DNA from: Peptococcaceae bacterium
GTDB lineage: Bacteria > Bacillota > Peptococcia > DRI-13 > UBA5745
Assembly (NCBI GenBank): GCA_031264885.1
Contig: JAISDM010000149.1
Coordinates: 1-11,629, forward strand
Length of the DNA: 11,629 bases
Direction: 5' to 3'
The position numbers were made by a program, and so were the translations under genes. Positions 1-7,159 of the stretch are shown piece by piece. Positions within the stretch are counted from its first letter, which is position 1. Every line of letters begins with the position of its first letter. The notes below the pieces were generated by a model. The model searched no databases, had not been told where the DNA came from, and was given only the letters and a program-made list of their open reading frames with translations.

Positions 1-110
1 GTGTCCTAACCCGGAATGACAAAACAGGGGGCCGGAATGACAAGATATGATCGTTTCTGGACGGTCCCGGGCGGCAGGATGCCGCCCCTACGGTATAGGT
101 ATCCCCTGTG
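1..110. repeat. Dispersed intergenic repeat-like segment
   Basis: This gene-free left edge holds two direct copies of CCGGAATGACAA (11-22 and 32-43). It also holds a hairpin with 8-bp arms GGGCGGCA / TGCCGCCC (69-76 and 80-87, 3-nt loop), followed by CCTACGGTAT. Sequences of this style (CCGGAATGAC units and GGGCGGCA..TGCCGCCC hairpins) occur as dispersed intergenic repeats in many bacterial genomes; that comparison is from memory, not a search. The reading frames across it look like repeat translations rather than a protein. Bases 111-225 are AT-rich and show no gene. Confidence 0.5.
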
Positions 111-225
111 AACAGTAACTTTTTTCACACGACGAATCGCAGATCCTTGAAATTTCTCTTTTCTCGACCAACAAAAAAATATATAATGGCTATAGACGCA
201 ACAGCAAACGGCGCTATGACGGCGC

Positions 226-1614
226 CTATTCAAAAAGGAAAACGTCTGCCCGATTCTCCGCCAGTTCCTTCATCTGGCTTGTGTAGCCGCTTATGCTGAA
301 AAATACGAAATGCTCCCGCCTCGCGTCCCGTTTCCATGGCGCCGCTTTCTTTTTTTCGTTGAGCGCATAGAATACATTGGTGTCCATCGGTTCGTTACTG
401 TGCTTACACTCGCCGAAGAAAATATCTTCACCCAGACTGTCCAGCGCCACAATGTCGATTTCCTGACGATTATCCCACCAGCGCCCCACTTTATTGAAGC
501 GGCCGGAAAAACCTTTTTCCTCCGCGAATTGCCAGAACCGCTGGCGGCAGACCTCTTCATACACATAGGCGGTATGACGGCTGATCAGTTCGTTTCTGAT
601 TCTTCGCGCCGCTTGTTCGGCATGACCGGTTTCGATGGCGCTTCTTTCCGGATAAACGAATTTGAACCAGAAATCAATAAAGTGATCCTTAATACGATAA
701 AGGCCCTTTTTGCTTTTCTCAGGATTTTCCTCTGTGACAGGGGTCTGACGTTCAAGAATATCCAAATCAATCAGCGTGCGGAGATATCGGGTCAGGCCCG
801 TTTGCTTGACGCCCATGACCGAAGCGATCGTCCCCATTTTTTGATTGCCGGCGGCAATGGCCCGGATCAACGAGAAATAGCTGCCAATCTCCGTAACTTC
901 CCTTTGCAGCAGGAACACAGGCTCTTCATACAGAAAACTCCTGGCGGACAGCACATGCCGCTCAATCGCCGCGTAAATATCCCCTTCATCCCGGAACAAC
1001 TCAATATACTTAGGAACGCCGCCGGTGACACTATAGTAAGCGACCAGTTCTTTCAGGTTTTTTTCCGGATAAAATTCATGATAGTGTGAAAATGGGATAG
1101 GCTTCAGTTTGATCTGTCCCGTTCTCCTGCCATAAAGAGGGCTGTCATAAGACAGAGTCTGCGCTTCCATCAGCGAGACCAGGGAACCGCAGAGCACCAG
1201 CATAATATTCCGGTTCTTCAAGCTTGAATCCCATATTTTCTGGATAATGGACGGAAAGGCGCGATTGCTTTTCCCAATGTATTGAAATTCATCCATCACG
1301 ATCAAAATCTTTTGGGCTGACTCATACCGCGTCAGCGTATCAAAAATAACCGGCCAACGCTCAATGATGGCATCCTTCAAAAGCGCGTCGCCGGTAAATT
1401 GAGCGGCTTGATCTTTAAACTGAGCGCGGTTGACTGCTTCCGACTCCTCCGTGGCAAGGAAATACAGCATCCGTTTGTCCTTGCCAAATTCAGCGAGCAA
1501 AGATGTTTTGCCCACACGCCTGCGCCCATAGACGATCACAAGAGACGCGCCCGGTTTCTCGTATTCGCTTTGCAGAAACGCCAGATCCTCAGCCCGATTG
1601 ACAAACTGTGCCAT
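226..1614 (-). CDS. AAA ATPase of the archaeal-ATPase/DUF234 type
   Basis: Predicted 462-residue ATPase of the family pairing an archaeal-type ATPase domain (PF01637) with C-terminal DUF234 (PF03008). Visible motifs: an N-terminal FVNRAEDLAFL segment, Walker A GRRRVGKTS (residues 30-38, Lys36), Walker B ILIVMDEFQ (103-111, Asp108/Glu109), a sensor-1-like LVLCGS (139-144), a winged-helix-like stretch (about 240-310, with KQTGLTRYLRTLIDLDILER), and a C-terminal part with EIDIVALD (385-392) followed by GECK (401-404). The latter resembles a PD-(D/E)xK nuclease core. The ATG at 1614 is preferred over an upstream in-frame start because AGAAGGAG lies about 7 nt before it and the family's conserved N-terminus begins there. 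Cellular role is unknown for most members; proposals include roles linked to mobile elements or toxin-like systems. Stand-alone gene, divergent from ylmH. Family call is firm, function is not. Confidence 0.9.
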   Translation of the reverse strand: MAQFVNRAEDLAFLQSEYEKPGASLVIVYGRRRVGKTSLLAEFGKDKRMLYFLATEESEAVNRAQFKDQAAQFTGDALLKDAIIERWPVIFDTLTRYESAQKILIVMDEFQYIGKSNRAFPSIIQKIWDSSLKNRNIMLVLCGSLVSLMEAQTLSYDSPLYGRRTGQIKLKPIPFSHYHEFYPEKNLKELVAYYSVTGGVPKYIELFRDEGDIYAAIERHVLSARSFLYEEPVFLLQREVTEIGSYFSLIRAIAAGNQKMGTIASVMGVKQTGLTRYLRTLIDLDILERQTPVTEENPEKSKKGLYRIKDHFIDFWFKFVYPERSAIETGHAEQAARRIRNELISRHTAYVYEEVCRQRFWQFAEEKGFSGRFNKVGRWWDNRQEIDIVALDSLGEDIFFGECKHSNEPMDTNVFYALNEKKKAAPWKRDARREHFVFFSISGYTSQMKELAENRADVFLFE

Positions 1615-1652
1615 TGAGATTGCTCCTTCTAAAACGGGTAAACTTATTATGT

Positions 1653-1682
1653 TTGAGATTATAATAATTATACTCATATATT
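1653..1682 (+). promoter_or_regulatory. Probable promoter for ylmH
   Basis: TTGAGA (1653-1658), an 18-bp spacer and TATATT (1677-1682) read toward ylmH. Predicted start is near 1689. The boxes interleave with those of the divergent ATPase promoter, so two polymerases could not occupy both at once. Confidence 0.5.
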
Positions 1683-1695
1683 AAAAGCCCGTCAA
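1667..1695 (-). promoter_or_regulatory. Sigma70-like promoter for the ATPase gene
   Basis: On the minus strand, -35 TTGACG (1690-1695) is followed after exactly 17 bp by -10 TATAAT (1667-1672). Start of transcription is predicted near 1660, giving a leader of about 46 nt before the ATG at 1614. It overlaps the plus-strand promoter of ylmH. Confidence 0.75.
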
Positions 1696-1726
1696 TATGC
1701 TGCGTACTTCGGGGGATAAATCAAAT

Positions 1727-2470
1727 ATGAAAGAACGGGATCAATTAGCGGCGCATATGGATGATTTGGCGCGCCGCGCCTCCAAAACAGGCGTCGCCGG
1801 CAGCAAGTTCTTGACTCCGGCGGAAAAACAGCTGGTCAGGCAGCGTTTTGCCCTAAGACAGGATATTCTGCTAAAACTGGATGGCGGGTATACCGGCGCG
1901 GAACGTGAAATCGCGGTTTTTATTCAGCCTGAGTTTGGTATTTATCACGCGGATGATTGCCTTTCCGCGCTCAAATTGGAATATCGCCCCCAGGATCCCG
2001 TTTCTCACCGGGATGTGCTGGGTTCTTTGATGGCGCTGGGCATCGAACGCCCCGTCATCGGAGATATCCTTTGCGGCTCGGGGCAAACAGCGCTGGTTTG
2101 CCTGAAATCCATGGCGGCTTATTTGACTGAACACCTGCAAAAGATAGGCCGGGTGGGTGTAAATGTTTCTGCTGTGGCCCTTTCAGATTTGCCCGAAAAA
2201 CACGAGGAACTCGCCGTCAAAACCGCCACCGTGGCGTCTCTTCGATTGGACGCGGTGCTATGCGCCATATTCCGAATCTCCCGCAGCCGCGCTTCCGAGC
2301 TGGTATCAACTCAAAAAATCAACTTAAACCATATGCCCGTGGCCGATCCGTCCCAAAAAGTCCCGGAAGGCGCCATACTGTCGGTCAAAGGCATGGGCCG
2401 CGCTGTATTGATTTCAACAGACGGATTCTCCAAAAAAGGCCGGATTTTTATTAAGTTTGGGCTTTATTAA
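1727..2470 (+). CDS. ylmH: YlmH-type S4-domain RNA-binding protein
   Basis: A 247-residue protein matching the YlmH family throughout: FLTPAEKQLVRQ near residues 28-39, the conserved HRDVLGSLMALGIERPVIGDI block (94-114), and a C-terminal S4 domain from about residue 172 (LRLDAVLCAIFRISRSRASELV, then VPEGAILSVKGMGR). S4 domains bind structured RNA. In Bacillus subtilis YlmH is ribosome-associated, has been implicated in ribosome-associated quality control, and its gene sits in the ylmEFGH-divIVA division cluster. Here it stands alone beside an unrelated ATPase. The ATG at 1727 (GGGGG at 1711-1715 upstream) is preferred to the in-frame ATG at 1697, which adds ten residues not typical of the family. 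A strong terminator follows 31 nt after the stop, so it is probably monocistronic. Confidence 0.88.
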   Translation: MKERDQLAAHMDDLARRASKTGVAGSKFLTPAEKQLVRQRFALRQDILLKLDGGYTGAEREIAVFIQPEFGIYHADDCLSALKLEYRPQDPVSHRDVLGSLMALGIERPVIGDILCGSGQTALVCLKSMAAYLTEHLQKIGRVGVNVSAVALSDLPEKHEELAVKTATVASLRLDAVLCAIFRISRSRASELVSTQKINLNHMPVADPSQKVPEGAILSVKGMGRAVLISTDGFSKKGRIFIKFGLY

Positions 2471-2501
2471 TCGGTAAGGTTATCGGTTAACGAGTTCTTA
2501 G

Positions 2502-2551
2502 CAAGCAGCCCCTGATTTGATATGTAATCAAATCAGGGGCTGCTTGTTTTT
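2502..2551 (+). terminator. Strong intrinsic terminator after ylmH
   Basis: A perfect inverted repeat has arms of 19 bp (2502-2520 and 2528-2546), extendable by one T-A pair (2521/2527) to a 5-nt loop, immediately followed by TTTTT (2547-2551). No T tract lies on the other side, so it acts on plus-strand transcription. It insulates ylmH from the sugar-acid operon. Confidence 0.93.
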
Positions 2552-2565
2552 ATGAAGATAAAAAG

Positions 2566-2631
2566 CGGCAAACTGACGCGCAACGCATTGTAGCATACAA
2601 ACGGCAAACACGCGAATGGTGTTGCTATGAT
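2566..2631 (+). promoter_or_regulatory. Candidate operon promoter with upstream direct repeats
   Basis: The region contains two direct copies of CGGCAAAC followed by ACGCG (2566-2580, with TG between the two parts; 2602-2614, without), offset by 36 bp. Downstream is a -10-like TATGAT (2626-2631). The second copy covers the place where a -35 box would lie, and no good -35 is visible there, as expected for an activator-dependent promoter. Predicted start near 2638 leaves a leader of about 63 nt. The box assignment is tentative. Confidence 0.35.
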
Positions 2632-2700
2632 ACAGGTGTCGGATTTGGTAATATGAGCGTGATATTTAGCAAGCGGTATAGATTAGGAGGAAGATGATTT

Positions 2701-3822
2701 ATGAAACTGACAGGTGTAAAAATGTTTTATTGTAAGACGCCTATGACCAACATGATGTTTGTCAAGGTAATGACAGACGAGGGTATTTACGGCGTTGGCG
2801 AGGCGACGGTCGAGGGGCAGGTTAAGGCGGTGGAGCAGTGCGTTTCGGTTTTGTTCCAGCGGGATGTACTCGGCTGTGATCCCACAGACATCAACAAAAT
2901 CTGGCAGAAGATGTACAGGCACGGTTTTTGGAAAGGCGGATACGTACATATGACCGCTGTCAGCGCCATCGATCAGGCATTGTGGGATATTAACGGGAAA
3001 ATATACAATGTCCCTGTCTATAAGCTGCTGGGCGGCGCGGTGCGTGACAAGATCAAAACCTATTCTCACGCCTTTGATGTCAAAATGGCGGAAGATGTGG
3101 TTAAAAAAGGTTTTGCCGGCGTGAAGACCGGCGAGGGAAAGACCATGGGCGTCTATGATCCGATTCCCAATATAAGCTTTTTTAAAGAGCGGCTGCGTGA
3201 TATTCGCAGCGCCATCGGCGACGATCACGTGATCTGCATTGACAACCATGGCCGCGCTACGCCGGATGTCGCGATACGTTTGATGGAAGCGGCGAAGCCC
3301 TATGATATTTACTTCTTTGAAGAACCCATCCCGCCTGAGAATTCCAAGGCGTATAAGCGCATACGCGAGGCGGCGCCAGACATGACCATAGCGGCCGGGG
3401 AACGTTTATTCAGCCGTTTTGAATACCGTGAAGTCATTGAGGGACAGTTGCTGGACGCAGTTCAGCCGGACATCTGCCACTGCGGCGGCATTACGGAAAT
3501 CATGAAGATCGCGGCCATGGCGGAGACTTATCACATTAAATTTGATCCTCACAATCCGAATGGGCCTGTCTCAACCGCGGCCAGCCTGCACGCGGCAGCC
3601 GCGGCGCAGAATTTTGACATTCTGGAGTGCGCTTCCAATTCAATTTACGGCTTGGACGATGTGTTCCAATTTGGACTCAAGCCTAAGGACGGATATTTTT
3701 CATTGCCTGAAGGGCCGGGACTCGGCATTGATTTTGACGAAAAAGCCATGGAGAAATATCCCTATGAGTTTAAGCAGTACGCGCCAAACTACGCCGTGGA
3801 CGGTTCGGTCGCCGAAATTTGA
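2701..3822 (+). CDS. Enolase-superfamily sugar-acid dehydratase, galactonate-dehydratase-like
   Basis: A 373-residue member of the mandelate racemase subgroup, resembling D-galactonate dehydratase (DgoD) along its length. Such enzymes remove water from an aldonate to give a 2-keto-3-deoxy acid, using Mg2+. Visible features: capping domain with DQALWDINGK (91-100), metal ligands Asp181 (IDNHGR), Glu207 (FFEEP) and Glu234 (AAGER), a His183 two residues after Asp181 as in DgoD, and the His-Asp dyad His284 (DPHNPNGP) with Asp257 (QPD). The full acid/base set for a DgoD-type dehydration is therefore present. AGGAGG (2685-2690) lies 10 nt before the ATG. It is the first gene of the operon and sets the theme: aldonate or related sugar acid breakdown. 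The exact substrate (galactonate, gluconate, a pentonate, or other) cannot be read from the sequence. Confidence 0.88.
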   Translation: MKLTGVKMFYCKTPMTNMMFVKVMTDEGIYGVGEATVEGQVKAVEQCVSVLFQRDVLGCDPTDINKIWQKMYRHGFWKGGYVHMTAVSAIDQALWDINGKIYNVPVYKLLGGAVRDKIKTYSHAFDVKMAEDVVKKGFAGVKTGEGKTMGVYDPIPNISFFKERLRDIRSAIGDDHVICIDNHGRATPDVAIRLMEAAKPYDIYFFEEPIPPENSKAYKRIREAAPDMTIAAGERLFSRFEYREVIEGQLLDAVQPDICHCGGITEIMKIAAMAETYHIKFDPHNPNGPVSTAASLHAAAAAQNFDILECASNSIYGLDDVFQFGLKPKDGYFSLPEGPGLGIDFDEKAMEKYPYEFKQYAPNYAVDGSVAEI

Positions 3823-3861
3823 GGCGGAACGCCGGGGCGGCCGCGGACAGAAAGGTTGAAA

Positions 3862-4815
3862 ATGAAAATAGTCCTGCTTGACGGCCATACGACCAATCCG
3901 GGGGATTTGTCATGGAGCGCGCTGGAAGCCTTGGGTGAACTGGTTTTGTACGACCAGACAGCGCCGGATCAGACGGCGGAGCGTTTGCGCGGCGCGGAGG
4001 CCGTCCTGACCAATAAAACAGAGATCGCCGCGCCGCATATGGATCAATCTCCGGAATTGAAATACATCGGTATTATGGCGACGGGAACCGATATTGTGGA
4101 CATTGCCGCCGCAAAGGAACGCGGGATTACCGTAACCAATATTCCTATGTACGCCAGCAATTCGGTGGCTCAGCTGACGTTTGCTTTGATTCTGGAACTG
4201 TGTTACCGTACCGGACTCCATTCGGTCAGCGTCATTGAAGACTTGGCGTGGTCGGCGCAAGCGTATAATTCGTATTGGCTGAACCCATTGGTGGAATTGG
4301 ACGGCAAAACACTGGGGATTTTTGGCATGGGACGCATTGGGGAGCGCGTCGCGCGCATCGGACAGGCGTTCGGCATGCATGTCACGGCTTACGACGTATA
4401 CCGGCGCGATTGCGCCGGTATACGGTGGGTCACGCCGGACGAGTTGTTCGCCGGCGCCGACGTACTCTCTTTGCACTGTCCGCTGACGATGGAAACGGAA
4501 GGCGTCGTCAATCAGCACACATTGGCGAAGATGAAATCCGGCGCTTTCCTGATCAATACTTCGCGCGGCGCGCTTGTCGCCGGACAGTATCTGGCCGACG
4601 CCTTGAACGGCGGCCGTTTGGCAGGGGCGGGACTGGATGTGCTTGAAACCGAGCCGCCTGACGCCGATAACCCGTTGCTCCGCGCGAAAAACGTCGTAAT
4701 TACGCCGCACATCGGCTGGGCGACTCTGGAAGCTCGAAGCAGGCTCATCCAAATGACCGCGGACAACTTGCGCGCTTTCAAAAACGGAGCGCCGGTCAAT
4801 AGGGTGAATCAATAG
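3862..4815 (+). CDS. D-2-hydroxyacid dehydrogenase, hydroxypyruvate-reductase-like
   Basis: A 317-residue NAD-dependent D-isomer-specific 2-hydroxyacid dehydrogenase. The Rossmann motif GMGRIG is at 155-160, with Asp178 at the end of the second strand (AYD) favouring NAD(H). The catalytic Arg235 (NTSRG), Glu264 (ETEPP) and His283 (TPHIGW) are all present. NIPMYASNSVAQLTFALILEL and HIGWATLEARSRLI are typical of the glycerate dehydrogenase/hydroxypyruvate reductase branch. A likely reaction is hydroxypyruvate or glyoxylate to D-glycerate or glycolate, or the reverse. The ATG at 3862 is chosen over the TTG at 3856 because AAAGG (3851-3855) is 6 nt before the ATG and touches the TTG. The gap to the dehydratase stop is 39 nt. 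A perfect 13-bp inverted repeat lies inside the gene at 4395-4424. The family is firm, the substrate open. Confidence 0.88.
   Translation: MKIVLLDGHTTNPGDLSWSALEALGELVLYDQTAPDQTAERLRGAEAVLTNKTEIAAPHMDQSPELKYIGIMATGTDIVDIAAAKERGITVTNIPMYASNSVAQLTFALILELCYRTGLHSVSVIEDLAWSAQAYNSYWLNPLVELDGKTLGIFGMGRIGERVARIGQAFGMHVTAYDVYRRDCAGIRWVTPDELFAGADVLSLHCPLTMETEGVVNQHTLAKMKSGAFLINTSRGALVAGQYLADALNGGRLAGAGLDVLETEPPDADNPLLRAKNVVITPHIGWATLEARSRLIQMTADNLRAFKNGAPVNRVNQ
4395..4424 (+). repeat. Perfect 13-bp hairpin inside the dehydrogenase gene
   Basis: Arms 4395-4407 (CGTATACCGGCGC) and 4412-4424 are exact reverse complements around the loop GATT. It encodes residues just after the NAD-contacting Asp178 (about VYRRDCAGIR), a variable surface segment in this family. 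No T tract follows, so it is not an intrinsic terminator. Confidence 0.85.
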
Positions 4816-4865
4816 CTTCAATAACAGAAACAGAGAGACAAGCGGAGAGACACGAGGAGGTTATT

Positions 4866-6206
4866 ATGACTGTCAATGAAACTCAGAAAGGCGCGGGGAA
4901 AGTCGCCGTAACCTATACCTTGCGCGCGCTGGACGCCCAGCTTGACACGGGTTCGGAGGACTGCGTCCGGCGGGTACTTGATATGGCAATCAGCCGGGAG
5001 GAATTCCGCGGTCTGAAAGAAGCGGTCAAAGTGATCCGGGCGACAAAGCGGTTCAGGGACGTCGTCGACACATTTAAAGTCCCGGAAGGGGAGACGCCCG
5101 CGGGCTTCCGCGTGGAAAGCGCGCTGGAAGGCGACGGCGCGCTGTGCGTTGACCTGGTTCGGGATATTTCTTACGATAAAAACGGCGTGAAACGGCCGAC
5201 GGGGCTGTTGTTCTCGGCGGATTCCGCCAATCCTTACGAGGTCGGGCATATCGCGCCGCTGCTGGCCAATTTGACCTGTAATCCCGGGATTGTCTATGAT
5301 TTGTTCATAAACAATCCGGAGGCGAACGTCGGCGGACGCTTCCAGACCCGCGACGAGGTCATGACGGAATTGGGGCGTGTTCTGGGTCCCGGCTGCGATA
5401 TATCCGTGGAACTCAACAATCCTTTTGAGGAGGATTTTGACAAAATACTTGAAGAGTGCGAAACATTCAAAAAGATACTGTCGGAGTACAGGCTTGTGGT
5501 AAAAGTGCCGCACACCGGCCCCGTGAACGGCGGCAATGTGGGACAGCTTCTGGAGGGAAACAAACGGCTGAACGTCCGGTATGACCGGGCCGCGGCCGAA
5601 GACGCCCTGCGCGGACACAACCTCGCGCTGAAGCTTCGCGAGCATGGATACCGCATTAACTTTACGCTGATGTTTGAGCCGTATCAAACGGCGCTTGCTC
5701 TGCAAGCCAAGCCGTACTTCATCAACAGCTTTGTCCGCCACAGATTGAAGCAAACGGAGGAAATACGGACGCTGCTGGGATTTTATGCCGCAACGGAGGA
5801 TCCAAGGCATCTGGAAGCGATACGGACCGTTCTCATTCAAAATGATTATTTGAGCAAGGATGAAGAAGACGCGGATTTGCTGCGGGTATTGAAGCTTGCG
5901 AAGGATGTCGCGCGTTATCGTGGAATTGAAACGCCTGATGGCGCGGACGGTCTCGACAGCGTGCGTCATAATTTAAGATTGCTGCGCGACGTGAATCTGG
6001 CGGATACGCGCCTGATCATATGTTCAATGGAAGGCGATTATAACTATCCTGATATCGACAACTTGATGGCGGATCCGGATTATGCCGATGTCGTCGACAG
6101 GATTGTGATCACGGCGGAACCGGGTTATCTCGCGCGTTTCGCGTCCGCCAACCAGGTCGTAAGCTATCAGCGGCGCTTCATGAACGCCGCCCGCGGACAG
6201 AAATGA
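4866..6206 (+). CDS. Long divergent transaldolase-family protein
   Basis: A 446-residue protein whose middle part (about 115-310) follows the transaldolase (PF00923) beta/alpha barrel. Matching landmarks: Asp119 (FSADSANP), TCNPG (137-141, like the TNP of transaldolases), Glu182 (ISVEL), the Schiff-base lysine candidate Lys213 in VVKVPHT (211-217), INFTLMFEPYQTALAL (264-279, like NLTLLFS..QA), and YFINSFVRHR (284-293) where classical enzymes have SPFVGR. The phosphate-binding Arg of that last motif is not strictly aligned (Arg291 or Arg293 might serve), so the acceptor may differ. It carries about 115 extra residues before and about 140 after the core, far longer than the roughly 220-320 residues of typical transaldolases. 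GAGGAGG (4854-4860) lies 5 nt before the ATG. It sits mid-operon, 50 nt after the dehydrogenase. It probably makes or breaks a C-C bond through a lysine imine; the substrate is unknown. Confidence 0.72.
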   Translation: MTVNETQKGAGKVAVTYTLRALDAQLDTGSEDCVRRVLDMAISREEFRGLKEAVKVIRATKRFRDVVDTFKVPEGETPAGFRVESALEGDGALCVDLVRDISYDKNGVKRPTGLLFSADSANPYEVGHIAPLLANLTCNPGIVYDLFINNPEANVGGRFQTRDEVMTELGRVLGPGCDISVELNNPFEEDFDKILEECETFKKILSEYRLVVKVPHTGPVNGGNVGQLLEGNKRLNVRYDRAAAEDALRGHNLALKLREHGYRINFTLMFEPYQTALALQAKPYFINSFVRHRLKQTEEIRTLLGFYAATEDPRHLEAIRTVLIQNDYLSKDEEDADLLRVLKLAKDVARYRGIETPDGADGLDSVRHNLRLLRDVNLADTRLIICSMEGDYNYPDIDNLMADPDYADVVDRIVITAEPGYLARFASANQVVSYQRRFMNAARGQK

Positions 6207-6215
6207 GATCGGGCG

Positions 6216-6250
6216 TAAGCTGACGGTATAAGCTGAACAGTGTAAGCTGA
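6216..6250 (+). repeat. Three tandem-spaced TAAGCTGA copies
   Basis: TAAGCTGA occurs at 6216-6223, 6229-6236 and 6243-6250, with a 13-14 bp period, in the 62-nt gap between the transaldolase-like gene and the aldolase gene. The last copy abuts the ribosome binding site. This may be replication slippage or a regulatory repeat; nothing more can be said. Confidence 0.6.
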
Positions 6251-6268
6251 CGGAAAGGGGTTTTGACG

Positions 6269-7159
6269 ATGAAAGATCCAAAGCTGCGCGGGGTTTTCGC
6301 GCCGGTTACCACTCCGTTTTCGGCGGGCGGCGAGGTGGATTACAAGGGTCTGGAAGAAAACATGCGCGTCTATGCCCAAAGCGGGATCAAGGGCTATCTG
6401 GCGCTGGGTTCCAACGGGGAGAATAAAAGCCTGACAGATAAAGAAAAACTGAGTGTGCTGGAAGTGATCGTAAAGAACAAAGGCGCGGATCAGACGGTGA
6501 TGGCGGGATGTATCTTTGAATCAACCCGCGAGACCGTTGAAATGGCGAAATCGCTTGAGTCCGTGGGGCCTGACTTCCTCACATTATTGCCGCCGTCGTA
6601 CTTTAAAAGCATGATGACGGACGACGCGCTGTTAAAATACTTCACGGATGTGGCGGACGCTGTTCAAACCCCTTGCCTTGTATACAACGCCCCGCAGTTC
6701 TGCGGCGGTCTGTCGCTGTCTGTGTCTTTGATAAAAAAACTGGCGGAGCATCCAAACATTCGGGGGATCAAGGATTCATCCACCGGCAGCATCGAGAGTA
6801 TTCTCTTCGCGGTCGGGGATGATTTCAGCGTTATGGCGGGATCGGCGAATTTTTTCTTTACCGCGCTTCTCCTTGGGGGCACAGGCGGCGTCATATCCCT
6901 GGCGAACGCCTTCCCGGCGCTGACAAACACGCTCTACCTCGCGACGGTGAATAAAGAGTATGAGAAAGCGATCGCGCTCAATTCGAGGATATTGCAGCTC
7001 AACAAGACGGTATCCGGCAAGGGAGGCGTGGCGGCGGTCAAGTACGCCATGAGTCTTGCCGGTCTTGCCGGCGGCGACCCGCGTTTGCCGCTGCTTCCTC
7101 TGGCGGAAGACATTAAGGAGCAAATCAAAGGCAAGCTGAAGGCGGAAAATTTGATATGA
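6269..7159 (+). CDS. DapA/HOGA/KDG-aldolase-family lyase
   Basis: A 296-residue class I (lysine imine) aldolase of the dihydrodipicolinate synthase family. The pyruvate-binding signature is GSNGE (47-51), as in 4-hydroxy-2-oxoglutarate aldolase (HOGA), rather than the GTTGE of DapA. The catalytic Tyr139 lies in LVYNAP, and the Schiff-base Lys168 in GIKDSS. HPNIRGIKDS resembles the HOGA-type sequence. Expected chemistry is reversible cleavage of a 2-keto-3-deoxy or 4-hydroxy-2-keto acid to pyruvate plus an aldehyde (glyoxylate, glyceraldehyde or its phosphate). Pairing with a sugar-acid dehydratase and a KDG-kinase-like gene argues against lysine biosynthesis. ATG 6269 is chosen over TTG 6263 because GGAAAGGGG (6252-6260) is 8 nt before the ATG. 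The stop overlaps the next start in ATGA (7156-7159), indicating translational coupling. Confidence 0.86.
   Translation: MKDPKLRGVFAPVTTPFSAGGEVDYKGLEENMRVYAQSGIKGYLALGSNGENKSLTDKEKLSVLEVIVKNKGADQTVMAGCIFESTRETVEMAKSLESVGPDFLTLLPPSYFKSMMTDDALLKYFTDVADAVQTPCLVYNAPQFCGGLSLSVSLIKKLAEHPNIRGIKDSSTGSIESILFAVGDDFSVMAGSANFFFTALLLGGTGGVISLANAFPALTNTLYLATVNKEYEKAIALNSRILQLNKTVSGKGGVAAVKYAMSLAGLAGGDPRLPLLPLAEDIKEQIKGKLKAENLI

Noticed and set aside
210..226. GGCGC..GCGCC hairpin at the end of the ATPase gene as a terminator
   Set aside because: The stem is only 5 bp, overlaps the stop codon, and no T tract follows directly on the minus strand; the nearest T run is over 30 nt away.
310..1089. A 259-codon plus-strand open frame
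   Set aside because: It is antisense to the ATPase gene, shows no family features and has no convincing ribosome binding site.
2502..2551. The long inverted repeat as a mobile-element end or attachment site
   Set aside because: Position right after a stop codon, the 5-7 nt loop and the following T5 are explained by an intrinsic terminator.
2673..2698. GGTATAGATT before the dehydratase as a third copy of the 26-bp operator
   Set aside because: Only the central bases match; the half-sites agree at about half of the positions and the site overlaps the ribosome binding site.
3910..4821. A 303-codon minus-strand open frame
   Set aside because: It is antisense to a dehydrogenase with all catalytic residues; its composition is rich in Arg, Gln and His as in shadow frames.
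4818..5969. A 383-codon minus-strand open frame
   Set aside because: It lies fully antisense to the transaldolase-family gene, has no recognisable domain, and looks like a shadow of GC-biased codons.
6269..7159. Annotation as dihydrodipicolinate synthase (dapA)
   Set aside because: The signature is GSNGE rather than GTTGE, and the operon context is sugar-acid breakdown, not lysine synthesis.
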